Shown: positions 9,070 through 18,054, numbered from the stretch's first letter. The stretch is DNA of 64,000 nt from Neptunitalea chrysea (GCF_027924145.1 NZ_BRVP01000006.1:124001-188000), one strand, 5' to 3'. Numbers and translations: made by a program. The notes: generated by a model not told the origin, from the sequence alone.

Positions 9070-9741
9070 ATGTTTTTACATCAACATCCATACAAGCCAT
9101 TTATACCTGAAAATGCAACTAAACTAATTGTTGGTACATTACCACCTCCTAGGTTTACTACAGGTGAACTTAAACCAAGAGATGTTGATTTTTGCTATGG
9201 AAGCATCGATGGGCAATTATGGCCAATACTTAATCGTATTTATAATTTAGATTTAATTTTTGAAAATACCACTTATGCAATAAATCAACGAAAGGCTTTT
9301 CTAGAGAATAATGGTATTGGTATTTGTGACATTGTAGAAAGAGCATACCGTTCTAAAATAGATGCTTCAGATCTTGGGATGCTCAATGTTGAGTTGCGAG
9401 ATTTGATAGGTTATTTAAGGGCACATCCAAAAGTAGTTACTTTACTTTTTACTGGAGGAAATTCTAAAAATGGACCGGAATATTTCTTTAGAAAACATTT
9501 AAAAAAATATCATCTTGCCTTAGACCTTATGAATGCTACTACACCAAAAATACATACGTTTATTTTAGATGGTAGAATCATTACAACGGTTTCTTTAACA
9601 GCTCCTTCCGGATCGGCTAATCGAGCTGTGGGGAGTAACCCATTATATAAAAAAATGAAGGCAGAAAATAAATCATACACTACTATAGATTTTAGAGTCC
9701 TTCAGTATACTCCATACTTCAAAGGTGAAATAGATTTATAG
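9070..9741 (+). CDS. uracil-DNA glycosylase superfamily protein
   Basis: This 223-residue protein has an N-terminal IVGTLPPP stretch at about residues 20-27, like the nucleotide-pocket strand of the UDG fold. A central LLFTGGNSKNGPEYFFRKHL and a late TTVSLTAPSGSANRAVG correspond to the C-terminal catalytic-loop region of UDG-like proteins. It could remove damaged bases from DNA, but it is not a canonical Ung (no GQDPYH motif), so the activity is unproven. It closes the yaaA-TPR run. Confidence 0.7.
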   Translation: MFLHQHPYKPFIPENATKLIVGTLPPPRFTTGELKPRDVDFCYGSIDGQLWPILNRIYNLDLIFENTTYAINQRKAFLENNGIGICDIVERAYRSKIDASDLGMLNVELRDLIGYLRAHPKVVTLLFTGGNSKNGPEYFFRKHLKKYHLALDLMNATTPKIHTFILDGRIITTVSLTAPSGSANRAVGSNPLYKKMKAENKSYTTIDFRVLQYTPYFKGEIDL

Positions 9742-9843
9742 TTTTAACATATAATGATTTGTTAAATTAAGGGTGAAAACGCGATCTTAACATTTCTGAA
9801 TACTTAAAAATATTACATTTATTTCCTTTAATTAATAAAAGTA

Positions 9844-10590
9844 ATGAATGTACTTCAATGTTTTTTGATATGTATATTAGTTTTTATTTCATCTGGTACA
9901 ATAAAGGCACAAAATATACCTGAAAATATGATAGCCGGTATTGTCGATGGTGATTCTTTTAAGTTATCAGGGGTTTATGTCCGAAATGTTTCAACTAAAG
10001 TTTTTACATTGACTTCTCAAAAAGGGAGGTTTATGCTTCCTGTTAATATAGGAGATACCTTGAGGTTTGTGTATTTAGGAATGAAAGATAAGGTACATGT
10101 GCTTACTGCAGATGAGTATGATAAAAAGTATATACAAATTTCTATGGAGGTAGCTACAGAGGAGTTAAGTGATGTAGTTGTAGAAAAACAAGTGATTGAT
10201 GAGGTTACGTTAGGAATTGTTAGTGAAAAACGAGTTCATTTAACTAAAAACGAACGACAATTAAAAGCTTCTGAATTTCGCCCTATACAGTTACTAGGGC
10301 TTTTAGTAGGAGGAATGCCTTTAGATCCTGTTATAAATGCCATTAGTGGAAGAACTAAAAAGTTAAAGAAAATGGTAGCCCTAGATAAGGATAAAATCAA
10401 TGTAGAAGAACTTTATAATCGTTTTTATTCTTATTCGGTTATGACCTTAAAGGTGCCGGAGTCTCAGGTAAAACAGTTTATGTACTATATTGTGGATTAT
10501 AAAAAGGACGAGGAACTGCTTTCTATGGACGAGGAACTTAGTGAATTTTATTTAACAGAAATCTATCAGGAATTTAAAAATCAGGATTAG
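9844..10590 (+). CDS. exported carboxypeptidase-regulatory-like domain protein (copy 1)
   Basis: The 248-residue protein has a signal peptide (first ~22 residues, ending near IKA) and a CarboxypepD_reg-like beta-sandwich at ~30-110: GVYVRNVSTKVFTLTSQKGR, then GDTLRFVYLGMKDK. This domain also starts SusC/TonB receptors, but no plug or barrel follows here. The C-terminal half is helical and charged and ends with FMYYIVDYKKDEELL...EFYLTEIYQEFK. It is clearly paralogous to the next gene. The function is unknown; an envelope location is inferred from the signal peptide. Confidence 0.7.
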   Translation: MNVLQCFLICILVFISSGTIKAQNIPENMIAGIVDGDSFKLSGVYVRNVSTKVFTLTSQKGRFMLPVNIGDTLRFVYLGMKDKVHVLTADEYDKKYIQISMEVATEELSDVVVEKQVIDEVTLGIVSEKRVHLTKNERQLKASEFRPIQLLGLLVGGMPLDPVINAISGRTKKLKKMVALDKDKINVEELYNRFYSYSVMTLKVPESQVKQFMYYIVDYKKDEELLSMDEELSEFYLTEIYQEFKNQD

Positions 10591-10618
10591 ATAGTCACTT
10601 ATATTATAAATTATTCGG

Positions 10619-11329
10619 ATGATAAAGCATTATTTTTTATATTTTTTATTGGGGTTGGTTTCTCTATATTCGTTTGGGCAAGATGAAGGAGTTTTAATGG
10701 AAGGTAAAATTATTCAGGATACCATTGCGTTACCCGATGTGTATGTGAAAAATATGACAGCCGGAAATTTTACCATAACTACTAAAAATGGGAAATTTCT
10801 GTTGAATGTTCATAAAGGAGATACCTTGCGATGCGTTTCTATGGGGTTACAGGACGTGGTTATTTGCGTTTCCAAAGATGATATAACCAATAAATTTCTT
10901 CTTATAAATATGCATGAAGTGCCTGAAGAACTTGGAGAGGTTATAGTACAGACCGATACTATAAACGCAATGAGTTTGGGGATTATATTCGGAATAGTTA
11001 AGCATTATAATAAAGATGAACGTATTGCTAAATTTACTGAAAAAGGTAGTTTGGAAAGTATTCTCATGGCACTTAGTGGTGAGCGTAAAAAGCGTTTGAG
11101 GCGTTTAGAGCTTTCTGTTGATAAAGGGAATTTTGATAAAATGTTTGAGCATTTTTATGTGTATTCCACAACTACTTTAGGACTTGATGGAGATGATTTT
11201 ACTACATTTTTATATTATATAGTGGATAATAAAAAGGATGATAAAATTTTAAACGCATCTAGTGAAAGTTTAGCTGAGTTTTATTTAGCCGATGCTTTTC
11301 ATGAATATAAAAAATGGATGGAGGAATAA
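10619..11329 (+). CDS. exported carboxypeptidase-regulatory-like domain protein (copy 2)
   Basis: This 236-residue protein matches the preceding one along its length: a signal peptide ending after SLYSFG, a beta-sandwich (VYVKNMTAGNFTITTKNGKF, GDTLRCVSMGLQD), a middle linker and a C-terminal YYIVDNKKDDKIL...EFYLADAFHEYKKW. The two genes are 28 bp apart and probably cotranscribed; they look like an old tandem duplication with considerable divergence. As with copy 1, no TonB barrel or enzyme domain is present. Confidence 0.7.
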   Translation: MIKHYFLYFLLGLVSLYSFGQDEGVLMEGKIIQDTIALPDVYVKNMTAGNFTITTKNGKFLLNVHKGDTLRCVSMGLQDVVICVSKDDITNKFLLINMHEVPEELGEVIVQTDTINAMSLGIIFGIVKHYNKDERIAKFTEKGSLESILMALSGERKKRLRRLELSVDKGNFDKMFEHFYVYSTTTLGLDGDDFTTFLYYIVDNKKDDKILNASSESLAEFYLADAFHEYKKWMEE

Positions 11330-11332
11330 AAT

Positions 11333-11362
11333 AAGCATACCAGCTTATAAGGCGGCATGCTT
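11333..11362. terminator. weak bidirectional terminator-like hairpin
   Basis: A 9-bp stem with one mismatch (11333-11341 with 11354-11362) sits between the convergent paralogue and epimerase genes. No strong T-run follows on either strand, so termination is uncertain. Confidence 0.3.
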
Positions 11363-11387
11363 GTATTGTATCGGAGTTTTTGCAAAC

Positions 11388-12233
11388 TTATAAAGTTTGT
11401 ACGTGTGTTTTTAAGTACATCAAACTTTGTGATGCTAGTTCTTTTGCAGTAAGTTTTGAGGGTTGCCATAACGATACGGCACTTTGCATACCCTTTACAT
11501 GAGACGAAAAGTTTTCTAAAACTAAATTTCCTTCAAAATCAATAGTTTTTAAAGCATTAAAGAGTTCACTCCAGTTAATAGTACCGTCTCCGGGTTTTCC
11601 TCGGTTACTTTCGGTTATGTGCAGGTGTTTTAGCTTATTGCCAGACGCTATTATTGGATCGTGAAAGTTTGCTTCTTCAATATTCATATGAAACGTATCT
11701 AAATGTACTACAAGATTAGACTCTCCGATACTATTAATAAGAGCTAATACATTATTGGCTGTGTTACATACATAACTTTCATATCTGTTTATAGGTTCTA
11801 TACCTATGGTAATACCCAGATTATTAGCGTATATAGCTGCCTTATGAAGAACTTCAGAAATAATCTTTAGTTCTTCTTGAGTAACAGGGTTTCCAGAGAA
11901 AACACCAATACCAGAGTGCAACACTCCTCCAATAAAAGTGGCGCCTAGTGTTGCTGCTGTTTCCAATGACTTTTTTATAAGGTCTAATGCTTCGTGAGGG
12001 TGTGTAGGTATGTGCGTTTCTGCATCTAAGTTTAATGCACAACTTACCTGTAATGAGTATTTTTGTAGGTGCCTTTTTAGTTTATGAGTGTCAACTTTAT
12101 CGTGGTGTGGTAAAAGCAGTTCTATAAGGTCAAACTTGTTTGCGGCAATGTGTTCTATGGCATAAAGAACGTTTTCTTCTTTCCAGTTAGGAGGAATGAA
12201 AGATAACATAGATGCTCCGTAAGTAATGTTCAT
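11388..12233 (-). CDS. D-tagatose/D-allulose 3-epimerase-type sugar isomerase
   Basis: The 281-residue TIM-barrel protein of the AP-endonuclease-2-like sugar isomerase/epimerase superfamily has the D-tagatose 3-epimerase signatures: IEPINRYE, LDTFHMNIEE, HLHITESNRGKPGDG and LENF. The expected metal-binding quartet is Glu146, Asp179, His205 and Glu240, spaced exactly as the Glu150/Asp183/His209/Glu244 set of Agrobacterium D-allulose 3-epimerase. It therefore probably epimerises a ketohexose at C3, for example D-allulose to D-fructose. I chose the ATG at 12233 because an earlier one at 12266 overlaps the porin gene and adds residues that do not look like the family. It is the last gene of the LacI-controlled sugar operon. 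Confidence 0.8.
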   Translation of the reverse strand: MNITYGASMLSFIPPNWKEENVLYAIEHIAANKFDLIELLLPHHDKVDTHKLKRHLQKYSLQVSCALNLDAETHIPTHPHEALDLIKKSLETAATLGATFIGGVLHSGIGVFSGNPVTQEELKIISEVLHKAAIYANNLGITIGIEPINRYESYVCNTANNVLALINSIGESNLVVHLDTFHMNIEEANFHDPIIASGNKLKHLHITESNRGKPGDGTINWSELFNALKTIDFEGNLVLENFSSHVKGMQSAVSLWQPSKLTAKELASQSLMYLKTHVQTL

Positions 12234-12250
12234 TGTATTTTGTTTTAGAG

Positions 12251-13651
12251 TTAGAATATCCACCATTCTGATCGTACACCAAAATAGGTGCCCAGTTGTT
12301 TTTTACCTGCTTGTACCAGAAATGGGGAGTAGAAGTTATTTTTAGCAAAGTCGTTATACCATGCTACTGAGGCTATAAACCGTATATGAGGACGTGCCCA
12401 CGGACTACGTTCTGCTGTAGGCGCAATAGTTGGCGCTAAAGTAAACTTTACCATCTGCGCATTCGGGTTATATCCATCTTTACGCTGTGTGAAATGCAAT
12501 TCGGATAATAGATGAATGGTGTTGCTGGCATAGTATATAAATCGACTTCCTAGTGCTATATCTGTTTTGCGATTGTATATAGATGTGTTGTAAAAGCTTG
12601 ATGCCTGATGGTTACTATTGGATCCACCTTTACTATGAATATACACAGCATACGGATTGATACTCCATCTATCAGAAAGATTTAATAGCAAATGTTCAAC
12701 TATAGTAAACGAAAAAGCTCCCTTATATACCCCATTAGAATCGGGAGCACCATACGTTCGCCAGGTTTGGGTGTTACCGTTATCACCTCCATTGGCAATA
12801 CCTGCTCCGTATCTCATGGCAAATTGATTAAATGAACCTTTCTTTTGTGTTTGCAAGGAGGTGTTTAGTTTAGCCCCTGCTACCCATCCCCAATCGGAGG
12901 GATAGTCTACGGTACTGTTTTCCGAAATTTCAGGTACATTATGGTACTCTGCTAATAGCTTTACATTGTTTTTTGTACCTATTTGTAACTTCTGCTCAAG
13001 TACCAATACTTCGCGTTGTCGGTACGTGAGATTTTCATTTCCGGTAATGATGTTAGAATAGGAGTAAGGAGTAGTGCTTGTTGAGGTGGTATCTATAATA
13101 GCCGGAAAGTACATAGATAGTTTGGTGTTTTTATATTGTAAACCAAAACCTTGTGCAGAATGGTCGTCAAAATAAAAATAGTCTGCAATATGAATATCGT
13201 CATAGCGCATATACCGAGCACCGGCCCAGGCACTCCAGTCACTCCCATTTATATTACGAGCTTCTACAAAAGCCTCAGGTAAGCTAACAACTAATCCGTT
13301 TATGTTATTAGAAGTAACATTGCCTAGAAAGGTACTGTTACCAGAGTAAAAGGCTAACCTTACCTGAAAATCGATTACCGTACTGTCTTTATTGGTATTC
13401 ACAGGAGTAAAATGAAAAGCAGGTAGTAAATCCATATAATCTCCCTGATCCATTCGTCCTCCTAAGGAACCTTGTCCCAATAGATTTAGTTGACGCCCAG
13501 TATGACCTTCAATTTGTGGAGAGTATGCAAAGCCAATTCTTCCGGTTGTACCAAAAGAAAAGTTCTTGTTTGTTATGGTAATTTGGGCATGTAAACACCC
13601 TGTTGCGGCTAGTAAAACTACTAGGCAACGAACAATATTTTTATGTTCCAT
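12251..13651 (-). CDS. LamB-like carbohydrate porin
   Basis: The 466-residue protein has a signal peptide (cleavage near CLHA-Q) and then alternating aromatic/polar strands typical of an outer-membrane barrel, ending in an aromatic residue (SEWWIF). The stretch WAGARYMRYDDIHIADYFYFDD followed by GFGLQYKN resembles the maltoporin/ScrY pattern. It probably lets a sugar cross the outer membrane. A LamB-type porin instead of a SusC/SusD pair in a flavobacterial sugar operon suggests a small substrate. It lies 51 bp after the permease gene and 17 bp before the epimerase start. Confidence 0.72.
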   Translation of the reverse strand: MEHKNIVRCLVVLLAATGCLHAQITITNKNFSFGTTGRIGFAYSPQIEGHTGRQLNLLGQGSLGGRMDQGDYMDLLPAFHFTPVNTNKDSTVIDFQVRLAFYSGNSTFLGNVTSNNINGLVVSLPEAFVEARNINGSDWSAWAGARYMRYDDIHIADYFYFDDHSAQGFGLQYKNTKLSMYFPAIIDTTSTSTTPYSYSNIITGNENLTYRQREVLVLEQKLQIGTKNNVKLLAEYHNVPEISENSTVDYPSDWGWVAGAKLNTSLQTQKKGSFNQFAMRYGAGIANGGDNGNTQTWRTYGAPDSNGVYKGAFSFTIVEHLLLNLSDRWSINPYAVYIHSKGGSNSNHQASSFYNTSIYNRKTDIALGSRFIYYASNTIHLLSELHFTQRKDGYNPNAQMVKFTLAPTIAPTAERSPWARPHIRFIASVAWYNDFAKNNFYSPFLVQAGKKQLGTYFGVRSEWWIF

Positions 13652-13702
13652 GATATGTTTTGTTACTATCTACATAGAGATGAATTCGTTATAATGAAGT
13701 GG

Positions 13703-15022
13703 TTAAATACTTTTGGTTTTCTCTTTTTTAGCCGTATAAAACCCGTACCAAGCGATATATAAAAAGCAGCATAAAGGCAATATGAATGAGAAGTTAACCA
13801 TGCTTATTCCCAGAATTGAAAACTTTTCTGTACCGCTAGTAGAAAGATCTATTAACTGCCCTTGAAGATTTGGCATTAACGCACCACCTACAATAGCCAT
13901 AACCAGTCCGGCTGAGCCAATTTTAGCTTGTTCTTCAGTAAGGCTACTTAAGGCAATACCGTAGTTAGTAGGGTACATAATAGACATACAGAAGGATATA
14001 GCTACTAATGCATAAAGTCCAATAGTGCCGTGTATAGTAATTGTTAAGAAGGCAAAGCATACTGCCAACCCCGAAAAATAACCTAGCAATTTACCTGGTG
14101 TCAGAAATTTTAATAAGTAGGTACCCACAATGCGTCCTACAGTAAAAACTAGAAAGGCTCCAATTTGGTAGTATCCTGTGGTAACGTTGTCTATATGTAT
14201 GGCTTCAGCATACGAATAAATATAGGTCCAACACATTATTTGTCCTCCCATGTAGAGTGTTTGAGACAGTACGCCTAATATGTATGTTTTGTTTTTAACA
14301 ATGCTAGAAAAGGTTTTCGTAATATTTGAAACTTTGTCATTACTTGTGCTTTGAGGCATCTTAATTGTTAGAAACAGAATAAATACAAGAGTAATTACGA
14401 GTCCTAAGATAACATACGGGTTTCTAATAACCATTAAATCAGCTGTTCTAATCATGGTTTTAGTGGCTTCATCCAATGTTTTAAAATTGGTAATGTCATC
14501 AGACTGTAAATTTTTCAAGACAAATTGTTGCGCCACCAAAATTCCGGCAATTAAACCAACAGGATTAAAAGCCTGCGCTAGATTTAATCGTTGTGTTGCC
14601 GTTTCTTTAGCCCCCATAGCTAAGATATAGGGGTTGGCAGAGGTTTCTAAAAAAGCCAAGCCAAAGGTAAGTATGTATAAACCAAAGCAAAAGAAACCAA
14701 ACTGTTCTGTAATCGCTGCAGGATAAAAAAGTAAGGCACCAACGGCATATAAAGCAAGCCCAATAAGTACTCCGGTTTTATAAGAGTACTTTCGCATAAA
14801 CATAGCTGCTGGTAATGCCATACAAAAATATCCTCCATAAAAAGCCATTTGCACCATAGATGCTTGGGAGTAGGAGAGTTCTAGTACTTTTTTAAAAGCA
14901 TGTACCATGGGATCTGTAACAGCATTGGCAAATCCCCAAAGGGCAAAGAGTAAAGTAACTAAAGCAAAAGGAATAAGTGCCATTTTAGACACTACGGGCG
15001 GGGTATGATTTGTAGTTTTCAT
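13703..15022 (-). CDS. FucP-type sugar MFS permease
   Basis: The 439-residue protein has about 12 hydrophobic segments and the opening FALVTLLFALWGFANAVTDPM, matching the L-fucose/glucose-galactose permease branch of the major facilitator superfamily (FxLWGxxNxLxDxL). Other family patterns are ETSANPYILAMG and ATQRLNLAQAFNPVG. These permeases are usually sugar:H+ symporters of the inner membrane. With the porin and kinase next to it, it probably imports the operon's ketose. It starts 22 bp after the kinase gene. Confidence 0.85.
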   Translation of the reverse strand: MKTTNHTPPVVSKMALIPFALVTLLFALWGFANAVTDPMVHAFKKVLELSYSQASMVQMAFYGGYFCMALPAAMFMRKYSYKTGVLIGLALYAVGALLFYPAAITEQFGFFCFGLYILTFGLAFLETSANPYILAMGAKETATQRLNLAQAFNPVGLIAGILVAQQFVLKNLQSDDITNFKTLDEATKTMIRTADLMVIRNPYVILGLVITLVFILFLTIKMPQSTSNDKVSNITKTFSSIVKNKTYILGVLSQTLYMGGQIMCWTYIYSYAEAIHIDNVTTGYYQIGAFLVFTVGRIVGTYLLKFLTPGKLLGYFSGLAVCFAFLTITIHGTIGLYALVAISFCMSIMYPTNYGIALSSLTEEQAKIGSAGLVMAIVGGALMPNLQGQLIDLSTSGTEKFSILGISMVNFSFILPLCCFLYIAWYGFYTAKKEKTKSI

Positions 15023-15044
15023 AATCTTGTAATAAGTGTTTATA

Positions 15045-15965
15045 TTAAAGGGAAAAGCGTTGTGTTGTCGTTTTTAAAAAGTTATTAAAATCTTCCATTG
15101 TATAGTCTGGACAAGCACCGTGATTTGAAGTAATAAAAGCACCTAGATCAATACCTTGTTTAACAGCTTCAAGCGGGGTACCTCCAGTGATTTTTTTAGA
15201 AATAAAACCCGCTAAAAAAGCATCTCCACTACCCACGGTGTCTGCAATGGTTACAGGTAGTGCTGAGACGGAGTAATAGTCTTTATTATTCATATATAAA
15301 GCGCCTTTACTTCCTTTTGTAATAATAACTTCGTCTAATGAATAATGCTCATGTATAAATTGTACGCTATCTTTTTCGTTGTAATAAGTTTTGTCTAAAA
15401 GGTTAATAATGGTTTTAAGCTCTGCCTTATTCATTTTTACCACATTCGATTTTTTTAGTAGTTCATTTACCTTGTTAAAATCAAAATAAGGCATACGAAT
15501 ATTGATATCGAAGACTTTATATGGAGCAATCTCTATTAACGCTAATAAGGTGTTATAAGATGTTTGATGTCGTGTAATAAGGCTGCCAAAAATAAATGCT
15601 GTAGCCGTTTGTAGTTTCTCTTTGTAATTATCTCTACATTCAATAAAGTCCCAGGCCACTTGTTCTACAATGTCATAATGAGCTTCATTTTGATTGTCGA
15701 TAGTAGCTATAACTGTTCCTGTAGGCTTGCTATTATCTATTTGTATTTCTGTTTCAGGAATACCCCAGCCTTTTACTTTGTTTAACAGTTCATTTCCTAA
15801 AGTATCAAATCCAACTCTGCTTATCATATGAGAGTTGATCCCCATTTGTTTAAGATTATAGGCAACATTAAACGGAGCACCACCTGCTTTTTTGCCTTCA
15901 GGGAAAATATCCCATAGTACTTCACCGAAGCAGTAAACATGTTTGTTATTTGTATTTTGTATCAT
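15045..15965 (-). CDS. PfkB-family fructokinase-type sugar kinase
   Basis: The 306-residue ribokinase-family enzyme has GEVLWDIFP at 14-22 and GGAPFNVAYNL at 28-38, the pattern typical of fructokinases. The second PfkB signature DTVGSGDAF is at 242-250 with catalytic Asp248. It probably phosphorylates fructose or a related ketohexose using ATP. It is the first structural gene after lacI and has one operator 10 bp upstream of its start and another 97 bp further out, so it is likely the first gene of the repressed transcript. Confidence 0.87.
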   Translation of the reverse strand: MIQNTNNKHVYCFGEVLWDIFPEGKKAGGAPFNVAYNLKQMGINSHMISRVGFDTLGNELLNKVKGWGIPETEIQIDNSKPTGTVIATIDNQNEAHYDIVEQVAWDFIECRDNYKEKLQTATAFIFGSLITRHQTSYNTLLALIEIAPYKVFDINIRMPYFDFNKVNELLKKSNVVKMNKAELKTIINLLDKTYYNEKDSVQFIHEHYSLDEVIITKGSKGALYMNNKDYYSVSALPVTIADTVGSGDAFLAGFISKKITGGTPLEAVKQGIDLGAFITSNHGACPDYTMEDFNNFLKTTTQRFSL

Positions 15966-15966
15966 G

Positions 15967-16088
15967 ATTTAACTGATTAAACGTTTAAGCAATAAGTTGC
16001 AAAAACAATTTATTAAATTTATATAGTATATTATAATTATTCATCTTCTTTATATGGTGTTTAATTTAACTGATTAAACGTTTAAGCA
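15967..16088. repeat. 25-bp direct repeat carrying two LacI-type operators (O1, O2)
   Basis: Two identical 25-bp copies (15967-15991 and 16064-16088) each contain the palindrome GATTAAACGTTTAAGC (15975-15990 and 16072-16087). Their centres are 97 bp apart. O1 is just upstream of the kinase ATG and O2 just downstream of the lacI stop. The palindrome with a central CG is typical of LacI-family sites. Confidence 0.8.
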
Positions 16089-16105
16089 GGTCTTAAAAAA
16101 AATAG

Positions 16106-17113
16106 CTAGGAGGATGCTCCAACTATTAAACTAGCTTCCAGTGTTGTTTTTTGGAACTTTGTTTGCGGATCTTTAATCATTTTCTCCAATTGTGTTACGG
16201 CTTGTACACCTATTTCATATAAGGGCTGTTTTATATGAGATACAGGAACCTTAAAAACTTTATAAGCTTCTACTTCATCAAAAGCTAACACACCAATTTT
16301 TTCAGGTACTTCAATTCCAAGTTTTACAAGTGTTTTTAATCCTGCCACAGCAAGCTTATTGCTGCTAAAAAACAAAGCATCTATAACCGGATTAGGTGTT
16401 AGCAATTGTTTTAAATTTTTATCGATATCTCTGTCAATAAAATCTTTATCAACTTTTATTAGTCTTGAATTTTTAATAGGAACCTTATGAGCTTTCAATG
16501 CATTTTTAAATCCAATTTCTCTATCTAAGAGATGTTGTAAATCTGTTATATACGAGATAAAGGCAATCTTTTTTCTATTATTTTTAATAAGATGTTCGGT
16601 TCCTTTAAAAGTAACTTCGGTATTATCAATGCCAATAGTGGTAGCTCTTAAACTAGGAATATAGCGGTCAATTAAAACAAACGGAATAGCTTGCTTTTGA
16701 ATGCGCTCTAAAAAGTTAGCACTATTTGCTACTGGGGCAATAATAAGTCCATCCACTTGTCTATCGCAAAAGGTGTTTATTAGATCTTCAAATTTTTCTT
16801 TGTCTTCATCACAACTGCCAATGATTAGTGTACACCCTATATGTTTAGCGGCGTCTTCAATAATTCGGGCAAGTTGCGAGAAATAGGGGTTAGCAATGTC
16901 TGCTACTAAAAGCCCAAAAGTAAACGTACGTTGTGTTTTTAAACTTTTGGCTATTTTGTTGGGTCTGTAATTAAGTTCCTGAGCAGCATTTTTCACCTTT
17001 TTAATAGTGTCTTCACTAATGCGACTATCCTTTCTGTTATTTAAAACATAGGAAACCGATGCAATAGAAACACCTGCTTTTTTGGCTACATCTTTAATAG
17101 AAACTTTTTTCAC
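16106..17113 (-). CDS. LacI-family transcriptional repressor of the sugar operon
   Basis: This is a 335-residue regulator with an N-terminal helix-turn-helix (VSIKDVAKKAGVSIASVSYVLNNR) and a hinge helix (NYRPNKIAKSLK), then a periplasmic-binding-protein-like sugar domain (FGLLVADIANPYFSQLARIIED). I place the start at GTG 17113: it gives the usual MKKVSIKDVA opening and leaves a promoter (TTG 17159-17161, N20, TACTTTTG 17131-17138) upstream. A longer TTG start at 17161 would place the promoter and operator inside the gene. An operator within the promoter spacer implies autorepression. The effector is probably the operon's sugar or its phosphate. Confidence 0.88.
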   Translation of the reverse strand: MKKVSIKDVAKKAGVSIASVSYVLNNRKDSRISEDTIKKVKNAAQELNYRPNKIAKSLKTQRTFTFGLLVADIANPYFSQLARIIEDAAKHIGCTLIIGSCDEDKEKFEDLINTFCDRQVDGLIIAPVANSANFLERIQKQAIPFVLIDRYIPSLRATTIGIDNTEVTFKGTEHLIKNNRKKIAFISYITDLQHLLDREIGFKNALKAHKVPIKNSRLIKVDKDFIDRDIDKNLKQLLTPNPVIDALFFSSNKLAVAGLKTLVKLGIEVPEKIGVLAFDEVEAYKVFKVPVSHIKQPLYEIGVQAVTQLEKMIKDPQTKFQKTTLEASLIVGASS

Positions 17114-17130
17114 TACAACGTTGTTTGCTC

Positions 17131-17161
17131 CAAAAGTAGAAAAGATTAAACGTTTAAGCAA
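17131..17161 (-). promoter_or_regulatory. lacI promoter with embedded operator O3
   Basis: On the minus strand TTG (17159-17161) and TACTTTTG (17131-17138) are 20 bp apart, a good Bacteroidota promoter. The palindrome GATTAAACGTTTAAGC (17144-17159), identical to O1 and O2, fills the spacer. Bound repressor would block RNA polymerase. Confidence 0.7.
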
Positions 17162-17199
17162 GCAAAAAATAAATATTTTTAAAAGATATACGATTGTTA

Positions 17200-17916
17200 T
17201 TAAATAGCCATGTTAAACAAATGTCCGGCGAATGCACTTAAAAACATGGCTATAGTACCCCAAACTGTAATTCTTATCACTGCCTTTGTTATATTAGCTC
17301 CTCCGGTTTTGGCAGAGATAGCTCCTAGTAGCATCAGAAAAAAAATGGCACTCACATATTGAGAAACAACCATATGATTTACAGGTAGAAAAATGGTAAC
17401 TAATAGTGGCATAAGTGCTCCACAGGTGAAAGAAGCTCCCGATGCTAAGGCCGCTTGTAAGGGGTTTGCCTTAGTCATTTCATTAATGCCTAACTCATCT
17501 CGTACATGAGCTTCTAGGGCATTATGTTCGGTTAGTTCTGTAGCTACTTGTAGCGCAGTATTTTTGCTTAGGCCTCTTGTTTCATATATCTTAGCCAGTA
17601 ATTTAAGTTCCAGTTCGGGCATTTCTTCTAATTCCTTTTTTTCCCGTTCAATATCTGACTTTTCAATATCTGTTTGTGAGCTTACCGAAACATATTCTCC
17701 AGCTGCCATAGAAAGTGCTCCTGCAACTAAACCGGCTAGTGTAGCCAGTATAATAGATATTCTATCTGTAGTGGCAGCAGCTACACCAACAGCAATACTG
17801 GCAGTAGATAAAATACCATCATTAGCACCTAATACAGCTGCTCGCAACCAATTACTTTTATGAATGTAATGTACTTTATAGTATTCTTCTAAATCGGGTT
17901 CAATGTTTTTTTCCAT
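17200..17916 (-). CDS. VIT1/CCC1-family metal transporter
   Basis: The 238-residue membrane protein has the family opening WLRAAVLGANDGILSTASIAVGVAAA (~23-48), then GALSMAAGEYVSVSSQTDIEKSD, a cytosolic charged metal-binding region rich in Glu (IEREKKELEEMPELELKLLAKIYETRG) and three C-terminal membrane helices. Members move Fe2+ or Mn2+ out of the cytosol into a vacuole or out of the cell. It lies downstream of a structured intergenic region with a minus-strand terminator and appears to be a single-gene unit. Confidence 0.88.
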   Translation of the reverse strand: MEKNIEPDLEEYYKVHYIHKSNWLRAAVLGANDGILSTASIAVGVAAATTDRISIILATLAGLVAGALSMAAGEYVSVSSQTDIEKSDIEREKKELEEMPELELKLLAKIYETRGLSKNTALQVATELTEHNALEAHVRDELGINEMTKANPLQAALASGASFTCGALMPLLVTIFLPVNHMVVSQYVSAIFFLMLLGAISAKTGGANITKAVIRITVWGTIAMFLSAFAGHLFNMAI

Positions 17917-18054
17917 ACCTACTGTACCATTCTTTAAAATTTCATAAGATAAAGTACGTAAAATGTAATGAAGTTTATTATAGCAGATAGTAGTTTTTAA
18001 AGTGTTTATGCTAATTTGTAATAAGAATCAGTAAGAATATGAATAGTATAAAAC

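Noticed and set aside
17114-17161. Longer lacI product starting at TTG 17161
   Set aside because: It would put the promoter and operator inside the gene and add 16 residues foreign to the family; GTG 17113 is better.
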